Shown here one piece after another: positions 1-7,440 of a stretch of DNA of 11,606 nt. The translations under genes and the position numbers were made by a program. The stretch is from contig URDV01000046.1 in assembly GCA_900546605.1 (NCBI GenBank), positions 1-11,606 of the forward strand, given 5' to 3'. Below the pieces are notes generated by a model. That model was not told where the DNA came from and searched no databases. It saw nothing but the letters and a program-made list of their open reading frames with translations. Origin of the DNA: an uncultured Prevotella sp. Lineage in GTDB: Bacteria; Bacteroidota; Bacteroidia; Bacteroidales; Bacteroidaceae. Numbering within the stretch: position 1 is the first letter of the stretch; each line of letters opens with the position of its first letter.

Positions 1-51
1 GGGCTATGTGCTCCATTGGGCCTTCAGCCCGCCCTTGCTAAATCCGAAACT
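1..51 (+). repeat. REP-like unit, copy 1 (without hairpin module)
   Basis: The first 21 bases recur exactly at 130-150, and bases 24-51 recur exactly at 222-249 apart from the extreme ends. Between these two blocks this copy has only two bases (22-23), whereas the copy at 130-249 has 70. A small stem is visible (GGGC 18-21 with GCCC 27-30). The unit may extend to the left of the window. It is read as a short non-coding dispersed repeat; no protein is supported. Confidence 0.75.
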
Positions 52-70
52 TGAGGCTAAATAATATAAC

Positions 71-109
71 TAACTTACTTGTTAACCCGTTAACTTGTTA
101 ACCCGTTAA
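71..109. repeat. Short GTTAAC octamer patch
   Basis: Consecutive 8-base words in one register (GTTAACCC, GTTAACTT, GTTAACCC at 81-104) are followed directly by the next REP-like unit. They are the same words, in reverse complement, as the large array at 7441-7656. There is no ORF and no promoter word in it. Confidence 0.75.
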
Positions 110-249
110 GGTGTCGCTTCGCTTGCTCTGGGCTATGTGCTCCATTGGGCTTTTATTGACATCATCGGCTGCGGCTCAGCAATTCAAGCAAGCTTGATTG
201 CATTCGCCTTGCACGATGATTCAGCCCGCCCTTGCTAAATCCGAAACTT
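109..249 (+). repeat. REP-like unit, copy 2 (with hairpin module)
   Basis: This is the same unit as copy 1, preceded by the leader GGTGTCGCTTCGCTTGC that is also found at 11243-11259. It is interrupted at 151-220 by an AT-flanked 60-bp hairpin module. Bases 147-229 are identical to 11443-11525 (83 bp), while the sequence outside that block differs. The 5' hairpin that is intact in copies 3 and 4 is degraded here. Non-coding. Confidence 0.75.
161..220. repeat. 60-bp hairpin module, copy A
   Basis: The ends are perfect 7-bp inverted repeats (ATCATCG 161-167, CGATGAT 214-220). Further inside, GGC pairs with GCC, and an inner stem forms from GCAATTCAAGC and GCTTGATTGC with one bulged base. Together they make a long imperfect hairpin. 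It is absent from the otherwise matching unit at 1-51, so it behaves like an inserted module. I see no clear target duplication. It resembles a MITE or REP palindrome mobilised in trans, but that is an inference. Confidence 0.7.
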
Positions 250-289
250 CATTTAGAGGGAATATCATCATCACGGAGCATTACCCTTC

Positions 290-353
290 AAAAAAAGAAC
301 TGTGTTCAAAAACTATTAAGTGGCCCTTAGGCGCACATAGCTTTTGAACACAG
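290..353 (-). terminator. Terminator of the leftward operon
   Basis: A perfect 12-bp inverted repeat (CTGTGTTCAAAA 300-311, TTTTGAACACAG 342-353) is extended inward by CTAT/ATAG. Read on the minus strand it is followed by TTC and a run of six T (bases 292-297). It lies 32 bases after the stop codon of the S41 peptidase gene, in the right orientation to end that operon. The stem is AT-rich, so the termination efficiency is uncertain. Confidence 0.7.
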
Positions 354-385
354 CACTTTCACGGGCTAAGTGTAGTGTTGTAAGT

Positions 386-1966
386 CTACTTACCCTCTTT
401 CAAGAACTGTAAGGCACGTTTCACAATGTCGTTGCGCTTATTAACAAGGCGGAAGTACTCGTTGCGGTCCCACAAGTCGTAAGCAATGGTACACTTCAGT
501 GTAAAACGCAAGTCCTCAAGGGTAGATTGACGTTCCTTATCATCCTTAGGTTCTATCTTTTTACGTTTACCCTCAGCCATGATAGAATCTGTGAGTGATG
601 TGGGCACGTTAAAGTTTAGCGCAAAGTCGTCAAACTTGCGATATTTGCGTTTTAGCTCTTTGCGGTGTTCATCCACATAGCGCAAGGTGTAGTCGTTAAT
701 CAGGTTATAACGACGCAAGGCACGATAGTAAGGTGAATAAGTAGTAGTGTCAAGCGGCACAAAAATGTCGGGCATGATGCCACCACCGCCATACACGGTG
801 CGGTGCTTGTTCAGCGTTTTATACACCTTGGTTGAGTCAAGGTGAATGCTATCAATTGAAGTCAACTCACCACGTGTGTAGCGATTTTCGAGGTCTTGCT
901 CATATTCCTTCTTCTCCCCCTTGGTGTAAGGCTTTTGTATGCAGCGTCCTGAAGGCGTATAATAGTGTGACACGGTAAGACGAATCATTGACCCATCAGG
1001 CAAGTCAATAGGGCGCTGTACAAGTCCCTTACCAAAGGTGCGACGACCAATAATGGTGCCACGGTCGTGGTCCTGAATAGCTCCGCTCACAATTTCGGCT
1101 GCTGAGGCTGTAAACTCGTCAACAAGCACCACCACACGTCCTTCATTTTGCATCAAGCCTTGTCCTTCAGATCGCAACTCCTGTCGGGGCATAACACGTC
1201 CATCGGTGTAAACAATCATAGAGCCATTAGGCAAAAATTCGCTGGCCACCTCTTGCGCTGCATTCAAGTAACCACCACCATTAAGACCCAGGTCAAGAAT
1301 CAAGTCCTTCATGCCCTGCTTGCGCAGTTCAGTAATTTTGTCGTGCACCTCTTTGCCTGAAGTCGCACCAAAGCTGTCTAAGTGAATATAGCCCACACCT
1401 GGAGTAATCATGTAGGCAGCGTCAACCGTGTTAACTGGAATCTTGTCACGTGTCACCTTAAAGTGAAGCACCCCTTGTGCACCGCGGCGCACAATGTCAA
1501 GGTTCGCAATCGTACCTTTAGGTCCGCGCAGCTTGCTCATGATGCTATCGCGGTCCATCTTCACACCCGCTATTTTCACACCATTCACTGCTATAATGCG
1601 GTCACCGGCCAACACACCGGCACGCTCACAAGGCCCTTTGCTAATCACCTGTAGCACAATGAGCGTGTCCTTTACCATGTTAAAACTAACCCCAATGCCT
1701 TCAAAGTTACCCGTCAAGGGCTCGTTTAGCTTTTTTGTGTCCTTGGGGTTTGTGTACGAAGAGTGAGGGTCCAGTTTACTCAGCATACCATTAATGGCAT
1801 CCTCGGCCAACTTTTGTTGGTCAACACTGTCAACGTACAAACTTGTAATGGCCACTTGAGCCATTTGTAGCTTCTTCACTTGCTCAAAGTCCACATCGCC
1901 AAAGCGCGATTGAGCGCAAGCAGGCAGGGTGAGCAAAATGGCTAATAACAAAAATATATGTTTCAT
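386..1966 (-). CDS. S41 (CtpA/Tsp-type) carboxy-terminal processing peptidase
   Basis: This is an exported serine endoprotease of 526 residues that would trim or degrade envelope proteins from their C-terminal ends. Residues 1-19 are a signal peptide. LPAC at 14-17 may be a lipobox with Cys17 lipidated, although Pro at that position is not ideal and cleavage by signal peptidase I is possible. A PDZ domain covers about 85-170, with the substrate groove starting near GIGVSF (90-95). The protease core follows, with the Ser-Lys-Gln set visible as Ser288 in TASAAE, Lys313 in FGKG and Gln317. The spacings of 25 and 4 residues match E. coli Tsp. A charged C-terminal tail of about 150 residues follows. 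It is the last gene of the leftward operon, and its ATG overlaps the coaD stop in ATGA, which suggests translational coupling. The family is certain; the substrate is unknown. Confidence 0.95.
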   Translation of the reverse strand: MKHIFLLLAILLTLPACAQSRFGDVDFEQVKKLQMAQVAITSLYVDSVDQQKLAEDAINGMLSKLDPHSSYTNPKDTKKLNEPLTGNFEGIGVSFNMVKDTLIVLQVISKGPCERAGVLAGDRIIAVNGVKIAGVKMDRDSIMSKLRGPKGTIANLDIVRRGAQGVLHFKVTRDKIPVNTVDAAYMITPGVGYIHLDSFGATSGKEVHDKITELRKQGMKDLILDLGLNGGGYLNAAQEVASEFLPNGSMIVYTDGRVMPRQELRSEGQGLMQNEGRVVVLVDEFTASAAEIVSGAIQDHDRGTIIGRRTFGKGLVQRPIDLPDGSMIRLTVSHYYTPSGRCIQKPYTKGEKKEYEQDLENRYTRGELTSIDSIHLDSTKVYKTLNKHRTVYGGGGIMPDIFVPLDTTTYSPYYRALRRYNLINDYTLRYVDEHRKELKRKYRKFDDFALNFNVPTSLTDSIMAEGKRKKIEPKDDKERQSTLEDLRFTLKCTIAYDLWDRNEYFRLVNKRNDIVKRALQFLKEGK

Positions 1967-2436
1967 TTCAGTAATGTGGTTTCAGTTGTAGAGGGTTGAG
2001 GTAAAAATGCGCTCACATCCTTGCCATAAGCAATGAGTTCACGCACCACGCTCGACGAAATGTCAGAGTATTGAGCTTCGGTAAAGAGCATAACCGTTTC
2101 AACACCCGCCAAGCGCTTATTCATGGCCGCAATGTCGCGTTCATACTCAAAGTCCTTAACCGATCGTAGTCCGCGTAGTATAAAGGATGCCTTCTCGCGT
2201 CGTGCCAAGTCAATGGTCAAGTCGTTGTAAGCCACCACTTGAATGCGAGGCTCATTGCGGTAAACTTTACGAATAGCTTCCACCCTTTGTTCTGGAGTGT
2301 AGAAGGAGCGTTTCTTATCATTCACGCCCACCCCAATCACAATGCGGTCAAACATAGGCAGTCCACGTTCAACAATGCTCGCGTGTCCTACGGTAAAGGG
2401 GTCAAACGACCCAGGAAATATGGCAATACGTTTCAT
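1963..2436 (-). CDS. coaD: Pantetheine-phosphate adenylyltransferase (PPAT)
   Basis: It transfers AMP from ATP to 4'-phosphopantetheine to give dephospho-CoA, the penultimate step of CoA synthesis, in the cytosol. At 157 residues it has the usual length. The nucleotidyltransferase signature is GSFDPFTVGH with TVGH at 15-18. The RGLR loop is at 88-91 and the C-terminal ISSSVVRE motif at 126-133, and all are intact. The start is fixed by the canonical MKRIAIFPGSFDP N-terminus. No Shine-Dalgarno sequence is present. It lies 17 bases after parE and overlaps the next gene by 4 bases, so co-transcription is very likely. Confidence 0.97.
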   Translation of the reverse strand: MKRIAIFPGSFDPFTVGHASIVERGLPMFDRIVIGVGVNDKKRSFYTPEQRVEAIRKVYRNEPRIQVVAYNDLTIDLARREKASFILRGLRSVKDFEYERDIAAMNKRLAGVETVMLFTEAQYSDISSSVVRELIAYGKDVSAFLPQPSTTETTLLK

Positions 2437-2453
2437 GCTTCGTATGTTGGTGC

Positions 2454-4514
2454 TTAAAAGTCGCTGGTGTCCTCGTCGGCTAAGTCTTCCTCCACCACCA
2501 AGTTGTCAATAATAAAGCTTTGGCGCTCCATGGTGTTTTTACCCATGTAATACTCTAACAGTTGCCCCACATTGTCGCTTTTGTGCAGCGTAACAGGGTC
2601 AAGGCGCATGTCAGGGCCAATAAAGTTTTTAAACTCTTCAGGGTCAATTTCGCCCAAGCCTTTGAATCGGGTAATTTCGGGGTTCGGACCGAGTCGTTCA
2701 ATAGCCGCCAAGCGCTCTTCGTCTGAGTAGCAGTAAATGGTTTCATACTCCGAGCGGTCGCTCACTTGTGTCTTCTTCAAAATAGCAGCCCCCGCACTGG
2801 TGTCAGTCACAGTTTTCACTTTGGGCGAAGCCCCCCGCACCTTCTTCTTCTTGTTGCGTACACGGAACAAAGGCGTTTGCAAAATATACACGTGTCCCTT
2901 CTTAATCAAGTCGGGGAAGAACTGCAAAAAGAAGGTAATGATGAGCAGTCGAATGTGCATGCCGTCCACATCGGCATCAGTGGCCACAATCACCTTGTTG
3001 TAGCGCAAACCATCGAGTCCATCCTCAATGTTAAGGGCTGCTTGTAACAAGTTAAACTCCTCGTTCTCATACACCACCTTTTTGGTCAGTCCAAAGCAAT
3101 TAAGTGGTTTACCGCGTAGTGAGAACACCGCTTGTGTTTGCGCATTACGTGTTTTGGTAATAGAGCCGCTGGCCGAATCACCCTCAGTGATGAATATAGA
3201 CGATTCAAAGCGTGGGTCCTCTTGGTCGTCATCCTGCTTTTTTTTCGATTTAGGAGCAGGGTCGTTCAGGTGAATGCGGCAGTCGCGAAGTTTACGATTA
3301 TGAAGGTTGGCCTTTTTAGCCCGTTCGCGAGCCAACTTTGTAACCCCCGCAATCGCCTTACGCTCTTTTTCGCTCTCTTCAATTTTTTGTTTAATCACAT
3401 CGGCCACATCGGTGTGCATGTGCAAGTAATTGTCAACATTCTCCTTAATAAAGTCGCCCACAAACTTGTTTACACTCACTCCCGAAAGCGGAAAAGGCTG
3501 CCCGTTAGCGTCCTTGTCGGGTGCCATGGTTAGTGAGCCTAACTTAATTTTAGTTTGACTCTCAAACAGTGGTTCAATTACGCGAATAGCAATAGCTGCC
3601 ACCAAACCGTTGCGCACATCCTGTACATCATAGTTTTTACCAAAATACTCTTTAATAGCCTTAGCAATGTGCTCCTTAAAGGCACTTTGGTGCGTACCGC
3701 CCTGAGTGGTGTGCTGTCCGTTAACAAACGAGTAATACTCCTCGCCATACTGCGAGGTATGTGTAAAGGCAATGTCAATGCTTGGCCCTGTGAGGTGTAC
3801 AATGGGATAAAGTCCAGGAGCCGTCATGTTGTCGTTGAGCAAATCCTCCAAACCATTACGGCTTAAAATGCGTCGTCCGTTATAAAATATGGCCAACCCT
3901 GTGTTTAAGTACGTGTAGTTGCGCAGCATGTTTTCAACAAACTCGCCATGGAACTTATAATTCTGAAAGAGCGACTTGTCAGGTTCAAAGAATATGTACG
4001 TGCCATTCTCCTCCTCACAAGCACCCTCGTTATCGCTCATAAGTACACCTTTTTCAAAAATAGCCTCATGCATCTTGCCATCGCGCACACTACGCGCAAT
4101 GAATCGGCTCGACAAAGCATTCACAGCTTTCAAGCCAACGCCATTCATGCCCACCGAAGCTGTAAACACAGCTGTGTCATACTTGCCACCCGTGTTCAAT
4201 TTCGACACCGCGTCCACCAGCGCCCCCAAAGGGATGCCACGTCCGTAGTCACGAATTTCAGCAGTCAAGTTATCATGAATGTTCACCTCAATACGTTTGC
4301 CAAAGCCCTCGTTAAATTCGTCAATACTATTGTCGATGCTCTCCTTCAGCAACACGTAAATGCCATCCTCAGCATGCGAACCATCGCCCAGTCGGCCAAT
4401 GTACATACCAGGGCGTGTGCGGATGTGTTCCGTGTCTTCAAGGTGGCGTATTTTACTTTCGTCATAAACAACGTTCGCGGCTCCGGGTCTCGTTGCTTCA
4501 TCTTCAGTAGTCAT
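2454..4514 (-). CDS. parE: DNA topoisomerase IV subunit B
   Basis: This is the ATPase subunit of a type IIA topoisomerase that separates linked daughter chromosomes, and it works with ParC, which is not in the window. The GHKL ATPase fold shows TRPGMYIG at 33-40, Asn62 in DNSIDE for Mg-ATP, Asp89 in RDYGRGIP, and the lid GMNGVGLKAVNALS at 122-135. The transducer loop QTK is at 320-322. The TOPRIM domain has EGDSASGS (444-451) and the metal-binding DADVDG (513-518), followed by RFKGLGE (616-622). At 686 residues it is slightly long, with a Lys/Asp-rich linker at 421-434 and an acidic C-terminus. ParE is preferred over GyrB because of the diverged MYIGRLGDGS region and the location upstream of coaD-ctp. 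GyrB remains the only serious alternative. Confidence 0.93.
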   Translation of the reverse strand: MTTEDEATRPGAANVVYDESKIRHLEDTEHIRTRPGMYIGRLGDGSHAEDGIYVLLKESIDNSIDEFNEGFGKRIEVNIHDNLTAEIRDYGRGIPLGALVDAVSKLNTGGKYDTAVFTASVGMNGVGLKAVNALSSRFIARSVRDGKMHEAIFEKGVLMSDNEGACEEENGTYIFFEPDKSLFQNYKFHGEFVENMLRNYTYLNTGLAIFYNGRRILSRNGLEDLLNDNMTAPGLYPIVHLTGPSIDIAFTHTSQYGEEYYSFVNGQHTTQGGTHQSAFKEHIAKAIKEYFGKNYDVQDVRNGLVAAIAIRVIEPLFESQTKIKLGSLTMAPDKDANGQPFPLSGVSVNKFVGDFIKENVDNYLHMHTDVADVIKQKIEESEKERKAIAGVTKLARERAKKANLHNRKLRDCRIHLNDPAPKSKKKQDDDQEDPRFESSIFITEGDSASGSITKTRNAQTQAVFSLRGKPLNCFGLTKKVVYENEEFNLLQAALNIEDGLDGLRYNKVIVATDADVDGMHIRLLIITFFLQFFPDLIKKGHVYILQTPLFRVRNKKKKVRGASPKVKTVTDTSAGAAILKKTQVSDRSEYETIYCYSDEERLAAIERLGPNPEITRFKGLGEIDPEEFKNFIGPDMRLDPVTLHKSDNVGQLLEYYMGKNTMERQSFIIDNLVVEEDLADEDTSDF

Positions 4515-4571
4515 ATAGTAATAAAAAGAGTAGGGTAGAAAGGTTTAAAAAAAGAGATTCAAATCAGCGGC

Positions 4572-5705
4572 TTAAATGTCTGCTTTAAAGCAGCGACGGC
4601 GTTTGTGTTGTTCCGTCTTAAAGTACTGCCATTGGTTCTGCACCTTGTCGTTCATTTCAAGTTCGGGGTTGCTCTCAGCATACTCAAATCCCATTTTTTT
4701 GTAAATAGGAATCAAGTCAGTAAAGAGCAGCGCGTTAGCCCCCTTGCCTTGATAGTCAGGTCGCACAGCCACCAGTAGCAAGTCAAGCACCTTGGGTCGT
4801 TTCCACATCAAAGCCTTGAGCAAGTACCACCAGCCAAAGGGCAATAAGCGGCCCTTAGCCTTTTGCAAGGCACGTGATAGCGAAGCCATTGAAATACCCA
4901 CAGCCACCAACTCATTCTTCTCGTTCTCAACCAGCGTAACCATGCGCAAGTCAAGCACAGGCACATACATGCTTACATATTGGTCAATTTGGCGCTCTGT
5001 CATGCGTGAGTAACCAAACAGAGGGGTGTAAGCCTCATTTATCAAACGAAATATTTCGTGACCAATGCCCGTTTTGTACACCTCTTTTTTACTCTTCAGC
5101 TTGCGAATGTGCAAGTTGTAACGCTTTGAAATAATTTCAGATATACGCTTGTGCTTTTCGGGTATAGCGTCGGGCACATAAATTTTCATTTCCACCCAGT
5201 CGGCACTTTTCACCAACCCCAACTTTTCCATGTGTTGTGGGTAGTAAGGGTAGTTGTAAATAGTAGCCATGGTCGACAATTGGTCAAAGCCCTCAACGAG
5301 CATGCCCTCAGCGTCCATGTCGGTAAAGCCTAACGGACCTTCCATTTCGGTCATGCCACGCTCCTTGCCCCATTGTTTCACCGTGTCAATAAGAGCCGTA
5401 CTCACCTCTATGTCGTCAATAAAGTCAATCCAACCAAAACGTACAGTTTTCTTCTTCCACGTTTCGTTAGCTCGGCGGTTAATAATGGCCGCCACGCGTC
5501 CCACCATTTTGCCATCGCGAAAGGCCATGAAGTAGTCGGCCTCGCAAAACTCAAAGGCAGCATTCTTTTGTGGTGAGAACGTGTTGAGCATATCGTCGTA
5601 GAGGTCGGGCACGGAGTAAGGATTGTTTTTATAAAACTCGTAGTTGAAACGAATGAAACGTTTCAAATCCGACTTAGTGGTCACTTTTTTTATCTCGACT
5701 GACAT
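4572..5705 (-). CDS. GNAT-superfamily protein, two-domain, function unknown
   Basis: This is a 377-residue cytosolic protein without signal or membrane segments. The C-terminal half carries an acyl-CoA-binding motif A (LVAVRPDYQGKGANALLF, 311-328, with the Q-G-K-G-A loop). The N-terminal half also looks like a GNAT fold. It has a strand pair at 57-76 (DYFMAFRDGKMVGRVAAI) and the pattern GWIDFIDD (91-98), then GPLGFTDMDAEGMLVEGFD (123-141), which I remember from a family of uncharacterised twin-GNAT proteins. The N-terminal copy lacks a clear Q-x-x-G-x-G/A loop, so only the C-terminal domain is likely to bind acyl-CoA. The substrate is unknown. It is the first gene of the operon, 57 bases upstream of parE, with its own promoter word at 5755-5762. 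An N-acyltransferase role is an inference from fold only. Confidence 0.85.
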   Translation of the reverse strand: MSVEIKKVTTKSDLKRFIRFNYEFYKNNPYSVPDLYDDMLNTFSPQKNAAFEFCEADYFMAFRDGKMVGRVAAIINRRANETWKKKTVRFGWIDFIDDIEVSTALIDTVKQWGKERGMTEMEGPLGFTDMDAEGMLVEGFDQLSTMATIYNYPYYPQHMEKLGLVKSADWVEMKIYVPDAIPEKHKRISEIISKRYNLHIRKLKSKKEVYKTGIGHEIFRLINEAYTPLFGYSRMTERQIDQYVSMYVPVLDLRMVTLVENEKNELVAVGISMASLSRALQKAKGRLLPFGWWYLLKALMWKRPKVLDLLLVAVRPDYQGKGANALLFTDLIPIYKKMGFEYAESNPELEMNDKVQNQWQYFKTEQHKRRRCFKADI

Positions 5706-5754
5706 AGATTTTTAATTCTTCTTGTTTTTATTCTTAAAATGATAGTCTAGCTTG

Positions 5755-5762
5755 CAAAGTTA
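5755..5762 (-). promoter_or_regulatory. Promoter -7 element for the leftward operon
   Basis: On the minus strand the word TAACTTTG matches the Bacteroidetes -7 consensus TAnnTTTG. It is 49 bases upstream of the GNAT gene's ATG, giving a leader of about 40 nucleotides. I see no good TTG-type -33 box at the expected distance, so the call rests on one element and its position. Confidence 0.55.
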
Positions 5763-5887
5763 CTCATTTTTTGTTACTCATGCTCGCACATTTGCGCTAA
5801 AACACATGAAAATCAATGGCAAGTGACGAAAAATAGAGCAAAAATGAAGATAAGTAGAAAAATATAGCTATAAAAAAGCTAAAAGCG

Positions 5888-5918
5888 TTGGCACATTCAG
5901 TTACAAGTGGTAACTTTG
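5888..5918 (+). promoter_or_regulatory. metK promoter (-33 TTG, -7 TAACTTTG)
   Basis: TTG at 5888-5890 and TAACTTTG at 5911-5918 are separated by 20 bases, the usual Bacteroidetes spacing. The predicted transcript would begin near 5925, only about ten bases before the riboswitch helix P1 and about 215 bases before the metK ATG. The fit between promoter and aptamer start supports both calls. Confidence 0.7.
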
Positions 5919-5934
5919 CACCCGAAATAAGCTA

Positions 5935-5989
5935 AGAGGACAGATTTGGCTGCTTGCAACCTCTCAAAAACAATGCTAAAACTTGTAGC
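5935..5989 (+). promoter_or_regulatory. SAM-II riboswitch aptamer in the metK leader
   Basis: Helix P1 is AGAGG (5935-5939) with CCTCT (5960-5964). Its 20-base loop contains GATTT (5943-5947) and TTGCAA (5954-5959). A ten-base A-rich linker then leads to GCTAAA (5975-5980). These words, their order and their spacing match the SAM-II class as I remember it from the metX structure (GAUUU, UUGCAA, GCUAAA). The pseudoknot P2 can form between GCTGC (5949-5953) and GTAGC (5985-5989), with one G-U pair. SAM-II binds S-adenosylmethionine and lowers expression. Placed on metK it would give product feedback. SAM-I and SAM-III do not fit. Confidence 0.85.
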
Positions 5990-6042
5990 AATGAGTGCTG
6001 TGCACCTGAGCATGGCTCCAGTTTGTGTGCCCCCATTGTTAC
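5985..6042 (+). promoter_or_regulatory. Possible anti-aptamer stem of the metK switch
   Basis: GTAGCAATG (5985-5993) can pair with CATTGTTAC (6034-6042) over nine positions including one G-U. Inside lies a small stem, CTGAGC (6006-6011) with GCTCCAG (6015-6021, one bulged C). The first five bases are also the 3' strand of the riboswitch pseudoknot, so the two structures exclude each other. This suggests an expression platform. No U-run follows 6042, so it would not itself be a terminator. Confidence 0.5.
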
Positions 6043-6080
6043 AGATGCAAACATAAAAACTTGAAGCCGAATCTCATTCT

Positions 6081-6124
6081 CTGCCTGTTTCCGTAAAGCG
6101 AAAGCAGGCAGTTGTTGTATTATT
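6081..6124 (+). promoter_or_regulatory. Leader hairpin just upstream of metK
   Basis: CTGCCTG (6081-6087) pairs perfectly with CAGGCAG (6105-6111). The stem extends inward by TTTC/GAAA with one bulged G. A T-rich stretch (6112-6124) follows, and the metK ATG is 30 bases downstream. It could be a weak intrinsic terminator controlled by the riboswitch, or a structure affecting ribosome access. The sequence alone does not decide. Confidence 0.5.
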
Positions 6125-6141
6125 ACACTTTAAACAAAATT

Positions 6142-7434
6142 ATGGGATACTTATTTACATCCGAATCGGTGTCTGAGGGACACCCCGACAAAGTGTCAGA
6201 CCAAATTTCTGACGCTGTGCTTGACCAGTTGTTGGCTTATGACCCCAACTCGAAAGTAGCTTGCGAAACGCTTGTAACCACTGGCCAGGTGGTTGTGGCA
6301 GGAGAAGTAAAATCTGAAGCCTATGTCGACCTACAAGACGTGGTGCGCCGCACCATAGCCCGCATTGGTTACACCAAGGCCGAGTATAAGTTCGAAGCTG
6401 AAAGTTGCGGCATATTGAGTGCCATTCACGAACAAAGTGCCGATATCAATCGCGGTGTTGACCGTCAAGATCCTATGGAACAGGGTGCTGGCGACCAAGG
6501 CATGATGTTTGGCTATGCCAATAACGAAACCGACACTTACATGCCGCTGCCCCTATCGTTGGCACACGACATTGTGTACGTGTTGGCCGAAATTCGTCGT
6601 GAAGGCAAGGTGATGACTTACCTCCGCCCTGATGCTAAGAGCCAAGTAACCATAGAGTATGGCGACGACAACGTGGCACGTCGCATTGACACCATTGTGG
6701 TGAGCACTCAACACGACGAGTTCATCACAGCTGCTGAGGCTGGCTCACAAGAGGAGGCCGACCGCCAAATGTTGGAGCGCATACAACAAGACGTTGAAAA
6801 CATCGTCATACCGCGTGTGATTGACGAACGTGTCAACACCCCCGAAATTAAAGCCCTTTTCCACAAAGGCGACATCAAGTTCTATGTGAACCCCACGGGC
6901 AAGTTTGTTATTGGTGGCCCACATGGCGACACAGGTTTAACAGGCCGTAAAATCATTGTCGACACCTATGGTGGCAAGGGCGCACATGGTGGAGGCGCCT
7001 TCTCAGGCAAAGACCCCTCAAAGGTTGACCGCTCAGCAGCCTACGCAGCCCGTCACATAGCCAAAAACATGGTAGCAGCTGGCGTGGCCGACGAAATGTT
7101 GGTGCAGTTAAGCTATGCCATTGGTAAGGCTGAACCCATTTCTATTTACGTTGACACTTACGGCCGTGGCCACGTAAACATGACTGATGGCGAGATAGCC
7201 GAAAAGATAGGTCAACTCTTCGACCTCCGTCCCGCAGCCATTGAGCGCTCGCTCAAGTTGCGTCAACCCATTTATGAAGAGACTGCCAGCTATGGCCACG
7301 TAGGTCGTATGCCTGAAGTAAAGGTAAAAACTTTCACTGCTCCCGGACTGCCCGACAAGCAAATTGAGGTGGAACTCTTCACTTGGGAAAAGCTTGACAA
7401 AGTAAACGAAATAAAACAAGCGTTCGGACTTTAA
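6142..7434 (+). CDS. metK: S-adenosylmethionine synthetase
   Basis: It makes S-adenosylmethionine from methionine and ATP in the cytosol, releasing phosphate and diphosphate. At 430 residues it is longer than the roughly 384-residue E. coli enzyme, in line with Bacteroidetes homologues. Visible motifs are GHPDK (13-17) for ATP, signature 1 GAGDQGMMFGY (115-125), the GGPHGDTGLTGRK loop (258-270) and signature 2 GGGAFSGKDPSKVDRSAAY (283-301). All are complete. The ATG at 6142 gives the canonical MGYLFTSESVSEGHPDK start. An in-frame TTG at 6112 would add ten residues that do not belong to the family and would lie against the hairpin 6081-6111. The gene has its own promoter and a SAM-II leader. 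A repeat array separates it from the next gene. Confidence 0.97.
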   Translation: MGYLFTSESVSEGHPDKVSDQISDAVLDQLLAYDPNSKVACETLVTTGQVVVAGEVKSEAYVDLQDVVRRTIARIGYTKAEYKFEAESCGILSAIHEQSADINRGVDRQDPMEQGAGDQGMMFGYANNETDTYMPLPLSLAHDIVYVLAEIRREGKVMTYLRPDAKSQVTIEYGDDNVARRIDTIVVSTQHDEFITAAEAGSQEEADRQMLERIQQDVENIVIPRVIDERVNTPEIKALFHKGDIKFYVNPTGKFVIGGPHGDTGLTGRKIIVDTYGGKGAHGGGAFSGKDPSKVDRSAAYAARHIAKNMVAAGVADEMLVQLSYAIGKAEPISIYVDTYGRGHVNMTDGEIAEKIGQLFDLRPAAIERSLKLRQPIYEETASYGHVGRMPEVKVKTFTAPGLPDKQIEVELFTWEKLDKVNEIKQAFGL

Positions 7435-7440
7435 CAACGG

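Noticed and set aside
161..220. Small peptide gene reading through the hairpin module
   Set aside because: The frame is open for only a short distance and no start or promoter context is present. The conservation is explained by the inverted-repeat structure.
3948..4538. 196-codon plus-strand ORF
   Set aside because: It lies antisense to parE, whose motifs are intact in the minus frame. The predicted peptide has no recognisable family.
5859..5885. AT-rich stem TAGCT/AGCTA upstream of the metK promoter
   Set aside because: It is only five pairs in an A-rich stretch and is easily expected by chance.
5935..5989. SAM-I or SAM-III riboswitch
   Set aside because: The four-way junction and K-turn words of SAM-I are missing, and the conserved words match SAM-II instead.
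6112..6141. TTG-initiated ten-codon extension of metK
   Set aside because: The ATG at 6142 gives the family's standard N-terminus. The extension abuts a leader hairpin.
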